A stretch of 64,000 nucleotides of DNA, taken from contig NZ_CP127407.1 in NCBI RefSeq assembly GCF_030291075.1, forward strand, positions 1,114,001-1,178,000, read 5' to 3'. This document shows positions 51,542-62,907 of the stretch, piece after piece (positions within the stretch are counted from its first letter, which is position 1; each line of letters begins with the position of its first letter). The translations under genes were made by a program, and so were the position numbers. The notes under the pieces are model-generated. The model did not search any database. It saw nothing but the letters and a program-made list of their open reading frames with translations, and was not told the origin of the DNA. The stretch is from Stenotrophomonas sp. 57. Lineage in GTDB: Bacteria > Pseudomonadota > Gammaproteobacteria > Xanthomonadales > Xanthomonadaceae.

Positions 51542-53296
51542 CTATTTGACCCCGTGCATCATCCGCTTCAGCAACGGCGCGGCGATGAAGGCGGCCAGCG
51601 CACACCCCAGGCCGATCCACATCAGCAGCCAGAACAGGTGCGCGTAGGCACCGGCCGCAGCCACCATGTCCAGCGATTCGCCTTCGGGTACCTCGATCGC
51701 GGCCAGCTTGCCGAACAGCGCGGCCAGGGTTTCCGAGAACGCGGTGGCCAGGAACCAGGTGCCCATCATCAGGCTCATCACCCGCGGCACGGCCAACTGG
51801 GTGACCGCCGACAGGCCGACCGGCGACAGGCACATCTCGCCACTGGCCAGCAGGAAGTAGGCCAGCACCAGCCACCACACACTGGCCATCTCGCCGGTAG
51901 CGCCGACCTGCTGTGCGGCCAGTGCCAGCGGCACGAACGACAGCGCGCCGATCACCAGACCCCAGGCCGATTTGACCGGCTTGCCCGGTTCCCAGCCGCG
52001 CCGGTCCATCCACGTCCACAGTGCGGCGAAGGCCGGCGCCAGCAGCACCAGGAACAGGCCGCCCAGGTAGGTCAGCGAGCCGGCGGTCTGCGGAATCACC
52101 AGACAGTCGCGTACCAGCAGCACCAGCATCAGCACCACGATGGCGGCGAAGAAGATGCGAGGTGCCGACGAGCCCGGACGGCGCTCGGACAACCGTGCGC
52201 TGACCACGAAGCCGAGCGGTGCCAGCAGCAGCGAGATGATCGACCATGGCAGTGGAGTGCCGCCGGTGATCACCAGCGACGGCACGATATCCTTGGTCAA
52301 CAGGCGGTCGGTGAAGGTCACCCACGAGCCGTAGGACTGCTCGTACATCGTGAAGAACACCAGCGCCATGAAGATCAGCACCATCAGGGCGATCATCTGC
52401 TGGCGCTGCACCGGCGTGCACTGCGTGCCGGTGAACCAGGCGAACCAGACCAGCACGCCGCCCAGCACCACCAGCATGAGCATCAACGCCAGGCTGATTT
52501 CACCGCCGAGCGCGAACGCGCCATTGCCAGCCGCCCACATCAGCCACGCCACCGGCAGCACACCGAGCACCGCGCACAGATAGATGAGCCATTCGCGGGG
52601 CAGGCCCAGCACCTTCTGCTTCAGCGCGGCCGGCTGTGGCGGTTCGGCGTGGCCCTGCAGGTACTTCTGTCCCCACAGGAACATCGCCAGGCCGGCCAGC
52701 ATGCCGATACCCGCGGCACCGAAGCCGTATTTCCAGCCGTAGGCTTCGCCGAGGAAACCGCACACCAGGGACGAGAACAGCGCGCCCAGATTGATGCCGG
52801 CGTAGAACAGCGAGAAACCCGAATCGCGGCGCGGATCGTCCTTGGCGTAGAGCTTGCCGACGATGGTGGAGATGTTCGGCTTCAGGAAGCCCACGCCCAT
52901 GATGATCAGTGCCAGCGACAGGTAGGTCACCGCCAGCGCCGAGGTGTCGCGCACCACCTCACCGTTGACCCGGTACGCCGGGTGGCCCTCGAAGGCCATG
53001 CCGAGGTGGCCAAGCACCAGCAGGATGCCGCCGAACAGTACCGCCCGGCGCATGCCCAGCCAGCGGTCGGCCAGCATGCCGCCGAATACCGGGATGCAGT
53101 ACACCAGGCCACCGTAGGCACCGAGCAGGTCCAGGCCGGCCTTGTCGCCGAACAGGTGGTATTTGGTGAGGTACAGCAGCAGCAGTGCCTTCATGCCGTA
53201 GAAGGAGAAGCGCTCCCACATTTCAGTGAAGAAGCATACGTAGACGCCCTTGGGGTGGCCCAGGAAATCGTCGGAAGCGATAGCGGTGGAATTCAT
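51542..53296 (-). CDS. POT-family proton-coupled peptide transporter
   Basis: 584 residues. 14 membrane segments. Conserved start FFTEMWERFSFYGMKALLLL contains the ExxER proton-coupling motif. Further markers are GGMLADRWLGMRRAVLFGG, FSLFYAGINLGALFSSLVCG and a C-terminal FLATAFSETLAALFGKLAAI. It imports di- and tripeptides with protons. Flanking genes for exported peptidases (49526, 56884) and an OPT carrier (54725) point to peptide scavenging, a known strength of this genus. Confidence 0.94.
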   Translation of the reverse strand: MNSTAIASDDFLGHPKGVYVCFFTEMWERFSFYGMKALLLLYLTKYHLFGDKAGLDLLGAYGGLVYCIPVFGGMLADRWLGMRRAVLFGGILLVLGHLGMAFEGHPAYRVNGEVVRDTSALAVTYLSLALIIMGVGFLKPNISTIVGKLYAKDDPRRDSGFSLFYAGINLGALFSSLVCGFLGEAYGWKYGFGAAGIGMLAGLAMFLWGQKYLQGHAEPPQPAALKQKVLGLPREWLIYLCAVLGVLPVAWLMWAAGNGAFALGGEISLALMLMLVVLGGVLVWFAWFTGTQCTPVQRQQMIALMVLIFMALVFFTMYEQSYGSWVTFTDRLLTKDIVPSLVITGGTPLPWSIISLLLAPLGFVVSARLSERRPGSSAPRIFFAAIVVLMLVLLVRDCLVIPQTAGSLTYLGGLFLVLLAPAFAALWTWMDRRGWEPGKPVKSAWGLVIGALSFVPLALAAQQVGATGEMASVWWLVLAYFLLASGEMCLSPVGLSAVTQLAVPRVMSLMMGTWFLATAFSETLAALFGKLAAIEVPEGESLDMVAAAGAYAHLFWLLMWIGLGCALAAFIAAPLLKRMMHGVK

Positions 53297-53337
53297 CGCG
53301 GAATTATAGGCCTGTGGCCCGATCCGCTTTCAGTGGA

Positions 53338-53352
53338 TCCACGCCATGCGTG
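53338..53352. repeat. CCACGCCATGCGTGG hairpin (SMAG variant)
   Basis: Six-bp stem (CCACGC/GCGTGG) around CAT in GTGGATCCACGCCATGCGTG, with a related sequence (GAGCCACGCCATGCGCG) at 60424-60440. It lies between two leftward genes. Confidence 0.5.
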
Positions 53353-53375
53353 GATTGCCGGACTGGTCTGGGCGA

Positions 53376-54524
53376 TCACAGGTATCGCAACCACGCCAGA
53401 TCGCGCCTTCGCGCTTTGAACCGCGCGAAGGCCCGCGTCGGCGGGTACAGCACCACCGCCAGCGCACAGGCCACCAGCAGCAGGCCGGCCACCGAATCCA
53501 GTGCGTACAGGTCACCGTGCGTCGGTCCCCAGATCGCCAGCGCGGCCAGGTACAGCCCCTTCAGCACATACAGGTGCAGCAGGTAGAAGAACATCGGCGC
53601 GGCGCCGATATCGGCCAGCGGGCGCAGCGCACGCGCCAGGGGTGGCCATTCGTACAGGCGCAGCAACAGCAGTCCCACGCCCAGGGTCAGCAGCAGGAAC
53701 TGCAGCGACGGCGGGTACTTGGTGATGTTGAGGATGCTCAGCCAGGTGCGCAGCGGCGTGGCCTGGTATTGCCAGGGGGCATCCCCGTACTGGTTGGCGA
53801 ACCGCAGCAATGCGAACAGGGCCAGCGCGCCGACGCCTGTCCACAGCAGCCCGCGCTGGCGCTGCTCCGGTGCGCGCTCGCGGGTGAACCACGGCCCCAT
53901 CAGATAACCCAGTGCGATCACCCCGATCCACGGCAGCACCGGATAGGAGGTGCGCAGGCGCATCACCCCTGCGTCGATCCAGTCGCGCTGGTGCAGCACC
54001 TTCCACAGCACGGCCAGTACGCCATTCCCTTCCACCCGCACCCCATCGAACAGATTGTGGCCGGCCACCAGCAGCACGCCCAGCACCAGCAGGGCCGGGC
54101 GCGGCAGCCACAACAGGCCGGCCAGCGCGATCATGCTCAGCCCGATGGCCCAGATCACCTGCAGGTACAGCGTGTCCGGCGGCAGCTGGAAGGTCCAGGC
54201 GAAATTCACCAGGGTCAGTTCCAGCACGACCAGGAACAGCCCGCGCTTGAGCAGGAAAGCTGCGGTGGCCCGGCGCGGATCCGCCTGGCGCTGGCCGTAC
54301 AGCCAGGCCGAAAGGCCGGTCAGCAACACGAATACCGGGGCGCACAGATGGGCCAGCAGGCGGCAGGCGAACAGGGCCGGCGAGACCGTGGAGGCATCCA
54401 TCGGGTCGCTCACCTGGTACTGCAGGAAAAAGGTCTCGCGCACGTGGTCCAGCAACATCAGCAGCATCACGGTGCCGCGCAGCTGGTCGATGGAGGCCAG
54501 GCGGGGGGAGGGGGAAGGGGGCAT
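53376..54524 (-). CDS. DUF1624 / heparan-alpha-glucosaminide N-acetyltransferase-like membrane protein
   Basis: 382 residues from ATG 54524 (upstream in-frame ATG at 54563 also possible; neither has a clear ribosome site). About ten membrane segments. The start LASIDQLRGTVMLLMLLDHV with RETFF is the DUF1624 signature (S/D-x-x-RG and a His that may be acetylated). Later SYPVLPWIGVIALGYLMGPW is also conserved. Relatives transfer acyl groups across the membrane to sugars; the actual substrate is unknown. Confidence 0.85.
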   Translation of the reverse strand: MPPSPSPRLASIDQLRGTVMLLMLLDHVRETFFLQYQVSDPMDASTVSPALFACRLLAHLCAPVFVLLTGLSAWLYGQRQADPRRATAAFLLKRGLFLVVLELTLVNFAWTFQLPPDTLYLQVIWAIGLSMIALAGLLWLPRPALLVLGVLLVAGHNLFDGVRVEGNGVLAVLWKVLHQRDWIDAGVMRLRTSYPVLPWIGVIALGYLMGPWFTRERAPEQRQRGLLWTGVGALALFALLRFANQYGDAPWQYQATPLRTWLSILNITKYPPSLQFLLLTLGVGLLLLRLYEWPPLARALRPLADIGAAPMFFYLLHLYVLKGLYLAALAIWGPTHGDLYALDSVAGLLLVACALAVVLYPPTRAFARFKARRRDLAWLRYL

Positions 54525-54724
54525 GCGATGCAGGAACAACAAGGTAGCATTAAGATATAACATATCATTTGCGGCGTGCCCAACCGGACTTTGCCGGGTC
54601 GGTCGATTGCCGGTCCACGTACTGGCCCATTGCGCTGCAGCACAGGCCCCCATCCTTTGGCACGCTGGACTTGATCTGTCCTGAACGCTAGCGTGGCAGG
54701 GATTTTTTGCCAGCAGGGGCTTCC

Positions 54725-56689
54725 ATGAACCACGACGCTGCGCCCAAGCAGCTCACTTTCCGCGCAGTGGCCCTGGCCATCGTGCTGGCGGTGGTGCTGT
54801 CGGCCGCAAACGCCTACCTCGGTCTGTTCGCAGGCCTGACCATCGCCACCGCCATTCCCGCCGCGGTGATTTCCATGGGCGTGCTGCGCCTGCTGGGCGG
54901 TGGCTCCATCCTTGAAAACAACATCGTGCAGACCGGCGCCTCGGCCGGCTCGTCGATCGCCGCCGGTGTCATCTTCACCATCCCCGCGCTGGTGATCATG
55001 GGCTACTGGCCGGACTTCAAGTACTGGTGGGTGCTGGGCATCGCCGGTCTGGGCGGCCTGCTGGGCGTGCTGTTCTCGGTGCCGCTGCGCCGTTCGATGA
55101 TCGTTGAAGATCCGCTGCCGTTCCCGGAAGGCAAGGCCGCGGCCGAAGTGCTCAAGGCCGGTGAGAACCCGGGCCCGGGCCTGAAGATCCTCGGCCTGTC
55201 GGCAGTGATCGGCGCGTTCGTGAAGCTGGCCGCGGAAAGTGGCATGCGCCTGATCCCTGACGCCTGGGCCACCTCGGCCTATGTCGGCAGCTCCAAGGTC
55301 ACCGCCTTCATCGGCACCAACCTGTCGCCGGCGCTGCTGGGCGTGGGCTACATCGTCGGCCTCAACGTCGGCATCGTGGTGGTGTCCGGTTCGATCCTGA
55401 CCTGGCACATCGCCATCCCGATCTACCAGGCGTTCTTCATGAACACCGATCCGGCGCTGGCCGCATCGGTGGCCACCGCTTCGTCCACCGAAGCCGCGTT
55501 CGCCATCTGGGGCGCGAAGATGCGTTACCTGGGCGTCGGCGCGATGCTGATCGGTGGCATCTGGACCCTGATCTCGCTGCGCAAGTCGCTGCTGAACGGC
55601 GTCAAGAGCGGCTTCGCGGCTGCCCGCAAGAGTGGCGGCCCGGTGCTGGCGCACACCGAGCGCGACCTGCCGATGAAGTGGATGCTGGTCGCCCTGGTGG
55701 CCTTCGTGCTGCCGCTGCTGGCCCTGTACCAGGCCATCGTCGGTCAGTGGCACGTGTCGATCCCGATGACCCTCATCATGATCGTCGCCGGCTTCCTGTT
55801 CGTGTCGGTCTCGGCCTACCTGGCCGGCCTGATCGGTTCGTCCAACAACCCGGTCTCGGGCATCACCATCTCCACCATCCTGTTCGCCTCGGCCGTACTG
55901 GTCGTGCTGCTGGGCGCCGACGGCCTCAAGCCGGTCGGTGCCGGTGGTGCGCCGCTGGGTGCGGTGGCCGCGATCATGATCGGTGCGGTGGTGTGCTGCG
56001 CCGCCGCGGTCGGCGGTGACAACCTGCAGGACCTCAAGGCCGGCTACATCGTCGGTGCCACGCCGTGGAAGCAGCAGCTGATGCTGGGCATCGGTGCGTT
56101 CTCGTGCGCGCTGATCATGGCCCCGGTGCTGAACCTGCTGGCCACCGCCTACGGCATCGGCGTGAAGTCCGAGCTGCACCCGAACGCACTGGCCGCGCCG
56201 CAGGCCAACCTGATGGCCTCGGTGGCCAAGGGCCTGTTCGGTGGTGAACTGCCGTGGACCTTCATCGGCATCGGTGCCGTGGTCGGTGCCGCCATCATCG
56301 CCTTCGACAGTTGGCTGAAGTCGCGCAACGCCCGCTTCCGCGTGCCGGTGCTGGCCGCGGCCATCGGCATCTACCTGCCGCTGGAGCTGATGGTGCCGAT
56401 CTTCCTCGGTGGCCTGATCGCCTACCTGGTCGAGCGCTTCCACAAGGTGCGCGCCGATGACGAAGAAGGCCGCGACCGCGTGCACAAGCCGGGCGTGCTG
56501 TTCGCCGCCGGCCTGATCACCGGCGAGGCGCTGATGGGCATCGCCATCGCGATTCCGATCGTGGTCAGCAGCCGCGCCGACGTGCTGGCCGTGCCGTTCC
56601 ACCTGCCGGGCGCACAGTGGATCGGCCTGGCCGTGCTGTTCCTGGTCGGCTGGCTGATCTACCGCACCGGCAAGCGCGCCGTGGCGTAA
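54725..56689 (+). CDS. OPT-family oligopeptide transporter
   Basis: 654 residues from ATG 54725. About 16 membrane segments. Family segments include LTFRAVALAIVLAVVLSAAN, AYLGLFAGLTIATAIPAAVI, FSVPLRRSMIVEDPLPFPEG, IVGATPWKQQLMLGIGAFSC and PNALAAPQANLMASVAKGLF. Bacterial OPT carriers move oligopeptides or metal complexes by proton symport. Genetic context, with a POT carrier and two exported peptidases nearby, favours peptides. A terminator follows at 56750. Confidence 0.93.
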   Translation: MNHDAAPKQLTFRAVALAIVLAVVLSAANAYLGLFAGLTIATAIPAAVISMGVLRLLGGGSILENNIVQTGASAGSSIAAGVIFTIPALVIMGYWPDFKYWWVLGIAGLGGLLGVLFSVPLRRSMIVEDPLPFPEGKAAAEVLKAGENPGPGLKILGLSAVIGAFVKLAAESGMRLIPDAWATSAYVGSSKVTAFIGTNLSPALLGVGYIVGLNVGIVVVSGSILTWHIAIPIYQAFFMNTDPALAASVATASSTEAAFAIWGAKMRYLGVGAMLIGGIWTLISLRKSLLNGVKSGFAAARKSGGPVLAHTERDLPMKWMLVALVAFVLPLLALYQAIVGQWHVSIPMTLIMIVAGFLFVSVSAYLAGLIGSSNNPVSGITISTILFASAVLVVLLGADGLKPVGAGGAPLGAVAAIMIGAVVCCAAAVGGDNLQDLKAGYIVGATPWKQQLMLGIGAFSCALIMAPVLNLLATAYGIGVKSELHPNALAAPQANLMASVAKGLFGGELPWTFIGIGAVVGAAIIAFDSWLKSRNARFRVPVLAAAIGIYLPLELMVPIFLGGLIAYLVERFHKVRADDEEGRDRVHKPGVLFAAGLITGEALMGIAIAIPIVVSSRADVLAVPFHLPGAQWIGLAVLFLVGWLIYRTGKRAVA

Positions 56690-56696
56690 TGCCAAG

Positions 56697-56735
56697 GGGG
56701 GCGGATACCTGCCCAACGGGAAGGGCTCTGACCCC
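56697..56735. repeat. Degenerate copy of the GGGTCAGAGCCC-type hairpin
   Basis: GGGGCGGATACCTGCCC on the left and GGGAAGGGCTCTGACCCC on the right; an imperfect member of the family at 29527 and 42607, just after the OPT gene. Confidence 0.5.
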
Positions 56736-56749
56736 GACGCAGTCCCCCC

Positions 56750-56780
56750 GCAAACCGCGCTACGGCGCGGTTTGCTTTTT
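56750..56780 (+). terminator. Terminator of the OPT transporter gene
   Basis: 11-bp stem GCAAACCGCGC / GCGCGGTTTGC with four-base loop and five T. Confidence 0.92.
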
Positions 56781-56883
56781 CTGGCGGTGGGACGAGCCCC
56801 CGCGGGCAGCCATGACCGATGGCCTTGGCAGCCCCGGCCGCACGGGCCTACCATCGGTTTTTTGCCGTCCTGCGGAGACCCCG

Positions 56884-58962
<2,079 letters not shown>

Positions 58963-59003
58963 GCCGGTCCAGCGCCGACCCCCGGGGCGGCGCTCTGCTT
59001 GTT

Positions 59004-59077
59004 GTAGAGCCGAGCCATGCTCGGCTGCTCTGTGCCTCCTTTCCCGCCAACAGCAGCCGAGCATGGCTCGGCTCTAC
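59004..59077. repeat. SMAG palindromic repeat, inverted pair
   Basis: GTAGAGCCGAGCCATGCTCG and the reverse copy CGAGCATGGCTCGGCTCTAC, 30 bases apart. Its right end touches a possible start ATG (59078) of the next gene. Confidence 0.95.
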
Positions 59078-59089
59078 ATGAGCGCATGC

Positions 59090-60334
59090 ATGCCTTCGAC
59101 TGCTCTGATCCAGAACGACATCGTCGTCTTCGGTTTGATCGCCGCCACCCTCGGCGCCGTGTTCTGGACCGCCTCGCGCGAGCAGGGCCTGTGGAAGCGC
59201 TTCTACACGTTCGTGCCGGCGCTGCTGCTGTGCTACCTGATTCCCGGCATCTACAACACCGTCGGCCTGATCGACGGGCAGAACACCAAGCTCTACAACC
59301 CGATCGCGCGCGACATCCTGCTGCCGGCGGCGCTGATCCTGCTCACCCTGGCGGTCGACATCAAGGGCATCCTGCGGCTCGGCCCGAAGCTGGTGCTGAT
59401 GTACCTGGGCGCTTCGGCCAGCATCATGCTCGGTGCGGTGGTGGCCTTCCTGCTGATGCGCGCGGTGCATCCGGAAACCGTGGCCGGTGACACCTGGGCC
59501 GGCATGGCCGCGTTGGCGGGCAGCTGGATCGGTGGCGGCGCCAACATGCTGGCCATGCGTGAAGTGTTCGACGTCAACGCGACCACGTTCGGCCAGTTCG
59601 CGGTGGTCGACGTGGGTGTCGGTTACGTGTGGATGGCCGCGCTGATCTTCCTGGCCGGGCGCGCGGCGAAGATCGACGCACGCAGTGGTGCTGATACCTC
59701 GGCCATCGATGAGCTGAAGGAGCGCATTGCGCGCTTCCAGGCCGAGCACGAGCGCATTCCCAGCCTCACCGACCTGATGCTGATCGTGGCGGTGGCCTTC
59801 GGTGGCGTCGGCCTTGCACACGCGATCGGGGCGCCCCTGGCGGCATGGTTCAAGGCGAATGTCGGCTGGGCTGCGCAGTTCAGCCTGGATGCGCCGTTCG
59901 TGTGGGTGGTGGTGCTGTCGACCACGTTCGGCCTCAGTCTCAGTTTCACCCGTGCGCGCAACCTGGAAGGGGCGGGCGCGTCGCGGCTGGGTTCGCTGCT
60001 GCTGTATTTCCTCATCGCCTGCATCGGCATGCAGATGGATCTGCTGGCGCTGCTGGATCGCCCATGGTTGTTCCTGCTGGGCATCATCTGGATCAGCGTG
60101 CACATCGTGCTGCTGTGGTGCCTGGGCAAGCTGCTGAAAGTGCCGTTCTTCTACTTCGCCATCGGCTCGCAGTCGAACATCGGTGGCCCGGCCTCGGCAC
60201 CGGTGGTGGCTGCGGCGTTCCATCCGGCGCTGGCACCGGTGGGCGTGCTGCTGGGCACGATGGGCTATGCGACCGGCACGTACCTGGCCTACATCGTTGG
60301 CATCACCCTGCGCGCGCTGGCCGGGCAGGGTTGA
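59090..60334 (+). CDS. DUF819 family membrane protein
   Basis: 414 residues from ATG 59090. ATG 59078 (four residues more) is equally possible; an earlier frame start lies inside the repeat. About ten to twelve membrane segments: LIQNDIVVFGLIAATLGAVF, DILLPAALILLTLAVDIKGI, LAGSWIGGGANMLAMREVFD (the family motif) and FFYFAIGSQSNIGGPASAPV. DUF819 (YjcL-like) proteins resemble ion/solute carriers with two inverted halves; substrate unknown. No clear ribosome site is seen because of the repeat. Confidence 0.88.
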   Translation: MPSTALIQNDIVVFGLIAATLGAVFWTASREQGLWKRFYTFVPALLLCYLIPGIYNTVGLIDGQNTKLYNPIARDILLPAALILLTLAVDIKGILRLGPKLVLMYLGASASIMLGAVVAFLLMRAVHPETVAGDTWAGMAALAGSWIGGGANMLAMREVFDVNATTFGQFAVVDVGVGYVWMAALIFLAGRAAKIDARSGADTSAIDELKERIARFQAEHERIPSLTDLMLIVAVAFGGVGLAHAIGAPLAAWFKANVGWAAQFSLDAPFVWVVVLSTTFGLSLSFTRARNLEGAGASRLGSLLLYFLIACIGMQMDLLALLDRPWLFLLGIIWISVHIVLLWCLGKLLKVPFFYFAIGSQSNIGGPASAPVVAAAFHPALAPVGVLLGTMGYATGTYLAYIVGITLRALAGQG

Positions 60335-60338
60335 TCCT

Positions 60339-60419
60339 GTAGCGCCGAGCCCATGCTCGGCTGCTCCTCGTCGTCACCTGCACGAATGCAAAAGCAGCCG
60401 AGCATGGGCTCGGCGCTAC
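60339..60419. repeat. SMAG palindromic repeat, inverted pair
   Basis: GTAGCGCCGAGCCCATGCTC and the reverse copy ending GGCTCGGCGCTAC, between convergent genes. It is followed at 60444-60465 by a different perfect dyad (GGTGCGGACC-AA-GGTCCGCACC). Confidence 0.95.
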
Positions 60420-60443
60420 AGTAGAGCCACGCCATGCGCGAAT

Positions 60444-60465
60444 GGTGCGGACCAAGGTCCGCACC
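60444..60465. repeat. GGTGCGGACC-AA-GGTCCGCACC dyad
   Basis: Perfect 10-bp stem with a two-base loop, 12 bases downstream of the HEACH-protein stop. With no T run it is probably a repeat or mRNA-end element. Confidence 0.5.
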
Positions 60466-60477
60466 CACCAGCGGCGG

Positions 60478-60960
60478 TTACGCCGCCTGCAGCAATCCGC
60501 GTTCGACCAGCCACGCCTTTGCGTCTTCGGCGTCCTGCTCGAACCACGCTTTCGTAGACCCCAGCCGATACGTGTACCCCCAGGCATCCATGTCGGCCAT
60601 CAACCGCGCACTTCCCACACCCGGCAACCGCCCGGCCAGCACGATCTGCAGGTAGCAGGTCGCATCTTCCTCGGCCACCGAATCGGTGGCGTCGGTATGC
60701 ACCTGCGCGCGCCGTTCCGGTGGCAATACGATCAGGTGGCAGGCTTCGTGCAGCATCGAATGCACGGGGGTGTCATCGCGCACATAGACATTGCTGGCGA
60801 TGATGCCCGCCTCGGGCTCTCCCCAGTAGCTGCCGGGAATCGGTTCGCCTGCGGCCACATGGTGCAGGAGCAGGCCATGCGCGGCGAGCAGGCACTGGGC
60901 GTCGGCGAAGGCGATGTCGCCCACGCAGGTGATGTCCGCGGCGGTTGTCGTATCGGTCAT
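60478..60960 (-). CDS. HExxH-motif protein (zincin-like), unknown function
   Basis: 160 residues from ATG 60960. A metal-binding HEACH motif lies in HSMLHEACHLIVLPPERR (about 85-100), followed 25 residues later by acidic DSVAEEDATCYLQIVLAG, which may supply the third ligand. The pattern recalls minimal zincin metallopeptidases of Proteobacteria. It sits 47 bases after minE, with a hairpin in the gap. Whether it is part of the min transcript is open. No signal peptide. Confidence 0.65.
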   Translation of the reverse strand: MTDTTTAADITCVGDIAFADAQCLLAAHGLLLHHVAAGEPIPGSYWGEPEAGIIASNVYVRDDTPVHSMLHEACHLIVLPPERRAQVHTDATDSVAEEDATCYLQIVLAGRLPGVGSARLMADMDAWGYTYRLGSTKAWFEQDAEDAKAWLVERGLLQAA

Positions 60961-60972
60961 GCAGCTCACGCA

Positions 60973-61000
60973 GCCCCGCCCATGCAGGCACGGGCGGGGC
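60973..61000 (-). terminator. Hairpin between minE and the HEACH-protein gene
   Basis: Perfect 9-bp stem GCCCCGCCC / GGGCGGGGC with ten-base loop, seven bases past the minE stop. Lacks a T run, so termination is uncertain; it could reduce read-through. Confidence 0.45.
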
Positions 61001-61006
61001 AGGGCA

Positions 61007-61267
61007 TCAGGGTTTGTCCGGGCCTTCAGGCAGCGCCACGGAGATGTCCAGCACATCGTGCTGGCCATCCTTCACCAGGTCGACCTTCACCGCGTCGACG
61101 TCGATGTTCACGTACTTCTTGATCACTTCCAGCAGCTCGCGCTGCAGCAGCGGCAGGTAGTCCGGGCCACCGCGGTGGCTGCGTTCCTGCGCGATGATGA
61201 TCTGCAGGCGGTTCTTCGCGGTTTCGGCGGTGGTCTTCTTCGCTTTGAGGAAATCGAACAGGCCCAT
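61007..61267 (-). CDS. minE: Cell division topological specificity factor MinE
   Basis: 86 residues. N-terminal anti-MinCD part ([40 protein letters not shown]) and C-terminal dimer domain ([20 protein letters not shown]). It drives pole-to-pole oscillation of MinCD by stimulating MinD ATPase, so the division ring forms at mid-cell. It lies two bases after minD, as in most Proteobacteria. Confidence 0.97.
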   Translation of the reverse strand: MGLFDFLKAKKTTAETAKNRLQIIIAQERSHRGGPDYLPLLQRELLEVIKKYVNIDVDAVKVDLVKDGQHDVLDISVALPEGPDKP

Positions 61268-61269
61268 GC

Positions 61270-62079
61270 TTACCCTCCGAACAGCTTGCTGAAGAAGCCC
61301 TTCTTCTCGACGTTGGTGAAGCGCATCGGGCGATCTTCGCCGAGGATGCGCGCGACGGCGTCGTCATAGGCCTGGCCGGCTGCGGATTCGACATCCAGGA
61401 TCACCGGTTCGCCCTTGTTGGAGGCATTGAGCACGTCGCCCGATTCGGGGATCACGCCGATGGCCTTCAGGCCCAGCACTTCCTCGACGTCGGCGATGCT
61501 CAGCATTTCACCGGTTTCCACGCGCAGCGGGGTGTAGCGGGTCAGCAGCAGGAAGGCGGGCACGTTCTGGCCGGATTCGGCCTTGTGGGTCTTCGAGTCC
61601 AGCAGGCCGATGATGCGGTCGGAGTCGCGCACCGAGGACACTTCCGGGTTCACCACTACCACCGCACGGTCGGCGAAGTACATCGCCAGGAACGCACCCT
61701 TCTCGATGCCGGCCGGCGAGTCGCAGATGATGTAGTCGAAGCCGTCGGCGGCCAGGTCCTTCAGCACCTTGCCCACGCCTTCCTGGGTCAGTGCATCCTT
61801 GTCGCGGGTCTGCGAGGCGGCCAGCACGTACAGGTTGTCAAAGCGCTTGTCCTTGATCAGGGCCTGCTTGAGGGTGGCTTCGCCGTGCACGACGTTGACG
61901 AAGTCGTACACCACGCGCCGTTCGCAGCCCATGATCAGGTCGAGGTTGCGCAGGCCGACGTCGAAGTCGATCACCGCCACCTTCTTGCCGCGCCGCGCCA
62001 GGCCACAGGCCAGGCTCGCGCTGGAAGTGGTCTTGCCCACGCCGCCCTTGCCGGAGGTGACTACGATGATTTCAGCCAA
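61270..62079 (-). CDS. minD: Septum site-determining ATPase MinD
   Basis: 269 residues. Deviant Walker [21 protein letters not shown] (residues about 9-28), switch regions [16 protein letters not shown] and [20 protein letters not shown], and the C-terminal amphipathic membrane-targeting helix ([18 protein letters not shown]). It binds the membrane as an ATP dimer and recruits MinC. It lies 37 bases after minC. Confidence 0.98.
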   Translation of the reverse strand: MAEIIVVTSGKGGVGKTTSSASLACGLARRGKKVAVIDFDVGLRNLDLIMGCERRVVYDFVNVVHGEATLKQALIKDKRFDNLYVLAASQTRDKDALTQEGVGKVLKDLAADGFDYIICDSPAGIEKGAFLAMYFADRAVVVVNPEVSSVRDSDRIIGLLDSKTHKAESGQNVPAFLLLTRYTPLRVETGEMLSIADVEEVLGLKAIGVIPESGDVLNASNKGEPVILDVESAAGQAYDDAVARILGEDRPMRFTNVEKKGFFSKLFGG

Positions 62080-62116
62080 AGGACTTCTCCTGGTTCTGCA
62101 TTAGTTTGGGGCTGCG

Positions 62117-62905
62117 TCAGTCCAGCGCAGCGATCTTGATCTGGTCCTGCTCCAGCCACACCTGCACGGCCTTGCCGCGCAGGTTGTCCGGAACATCGTC
62201 CAGTACCTTGTAGTGGCCTGCAATGGCCACCAGTTCCGCATGGAAATCACGGCAGAAGATGCGTGCCGCGGTGTTGCCCTGGGCCCCTGCCAGCGCGCGG
62301 CCGCGCAGGGTGCCGTAGATATGGATGCTGCCATCGGCGATGACCTCGGCGCCGGCGCCGACGGTGGCCATCACGGTCAGGTCGCAGTTCTCCGCGTACA
62401 GCTGCTGGCCCGAACGCACGTTGCCCAGCTGCATGCGGCCCGGCTGCGGTGCGGCCGCATCGGCGACCTTGGCCACCGGTGCGGCCGGGGCTGGCTTCGG
62501 TTCGGCGCGCACGGCGCGACGCGGTTCCGGCGCGGGCGGCGGCGGGGCCGCTTCGGCCTCGGCACGTTCGTACTGGGCACGGAACTTGGCCAGCAGCGGC
62601 AGGCCGAGCTGCTGCGAGAGCAGGTCGACCGCGCTGGTGCCATAGGCCAGCGCCACCGGCAGCACGCCGGCGCTGCGCAGGCCATCGACCAGTGCCTGCG
62701 CGGTGGCCACGTCCGGCACCTGGCTCAGGCCGCCGAAATCGAGGATCACCGCCGCGCGGCCGAACAGCTTCGGCGCACGGGTCACGCGCTCGCGCATTTC
62801 CTGCACAAGGCGCTCGACATCAAGGGTACGGATGCGCAGGTTGGCGATGCCCACCTGGCCGATCTTCAGTTCACCGGCCTGTTCGTAATCGAAATTCACC
62901 GCCAC
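62117..62905 (-). CDS. minC: Septum site-determining protein MinC
   Basis: 262 residues from a GTG at 62905, which has GGGGA at ideal distance and begins two bases after the upstream GNAT stop. An ATG at 62962 would add 19 low-complexity residues and a 55-base overlap. N-terminal domain about 1-110 (NFDYEQAGELKIGQVGIANL, ILDFGGLSQVPDVATAQALV), Pro/Ala-rich linker about 120-160, and C-terminal beta-helix domain (LGNVRSGQQLYAENCDLTVM, IADGSIHIYGTLRGRALAGA, RIFCRDFHAELVAIAGHYKV). It inhibits FtsZ assembly away from mid-cell. Confidence 0.93.
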   Translation of the reverse strand: MAVNFDYEQAGELKIGQVGIANLRIRTLDVERLVQEMRERVTRAPKLFGRAAVILDFGGLSQVPDVATAQALVDGLRSAGVLPVALAYGTSAVDLLSQQLGLPLLAKFRAQYERAEAEAAPPPPAPEPRRAVRAEPKPAPAAPVAKVADAAAPQPGRMQLGNVRSGQQLYAENCDLTVMATVGAGAEVIADGSIHIYGTLRGRALAGAQGNTAARIFCRDFHAELVAIAGHYKVLDDVPDNLRGKAVQVWLEQDQIKIAALD

Positions 62906-62907
62906 GC

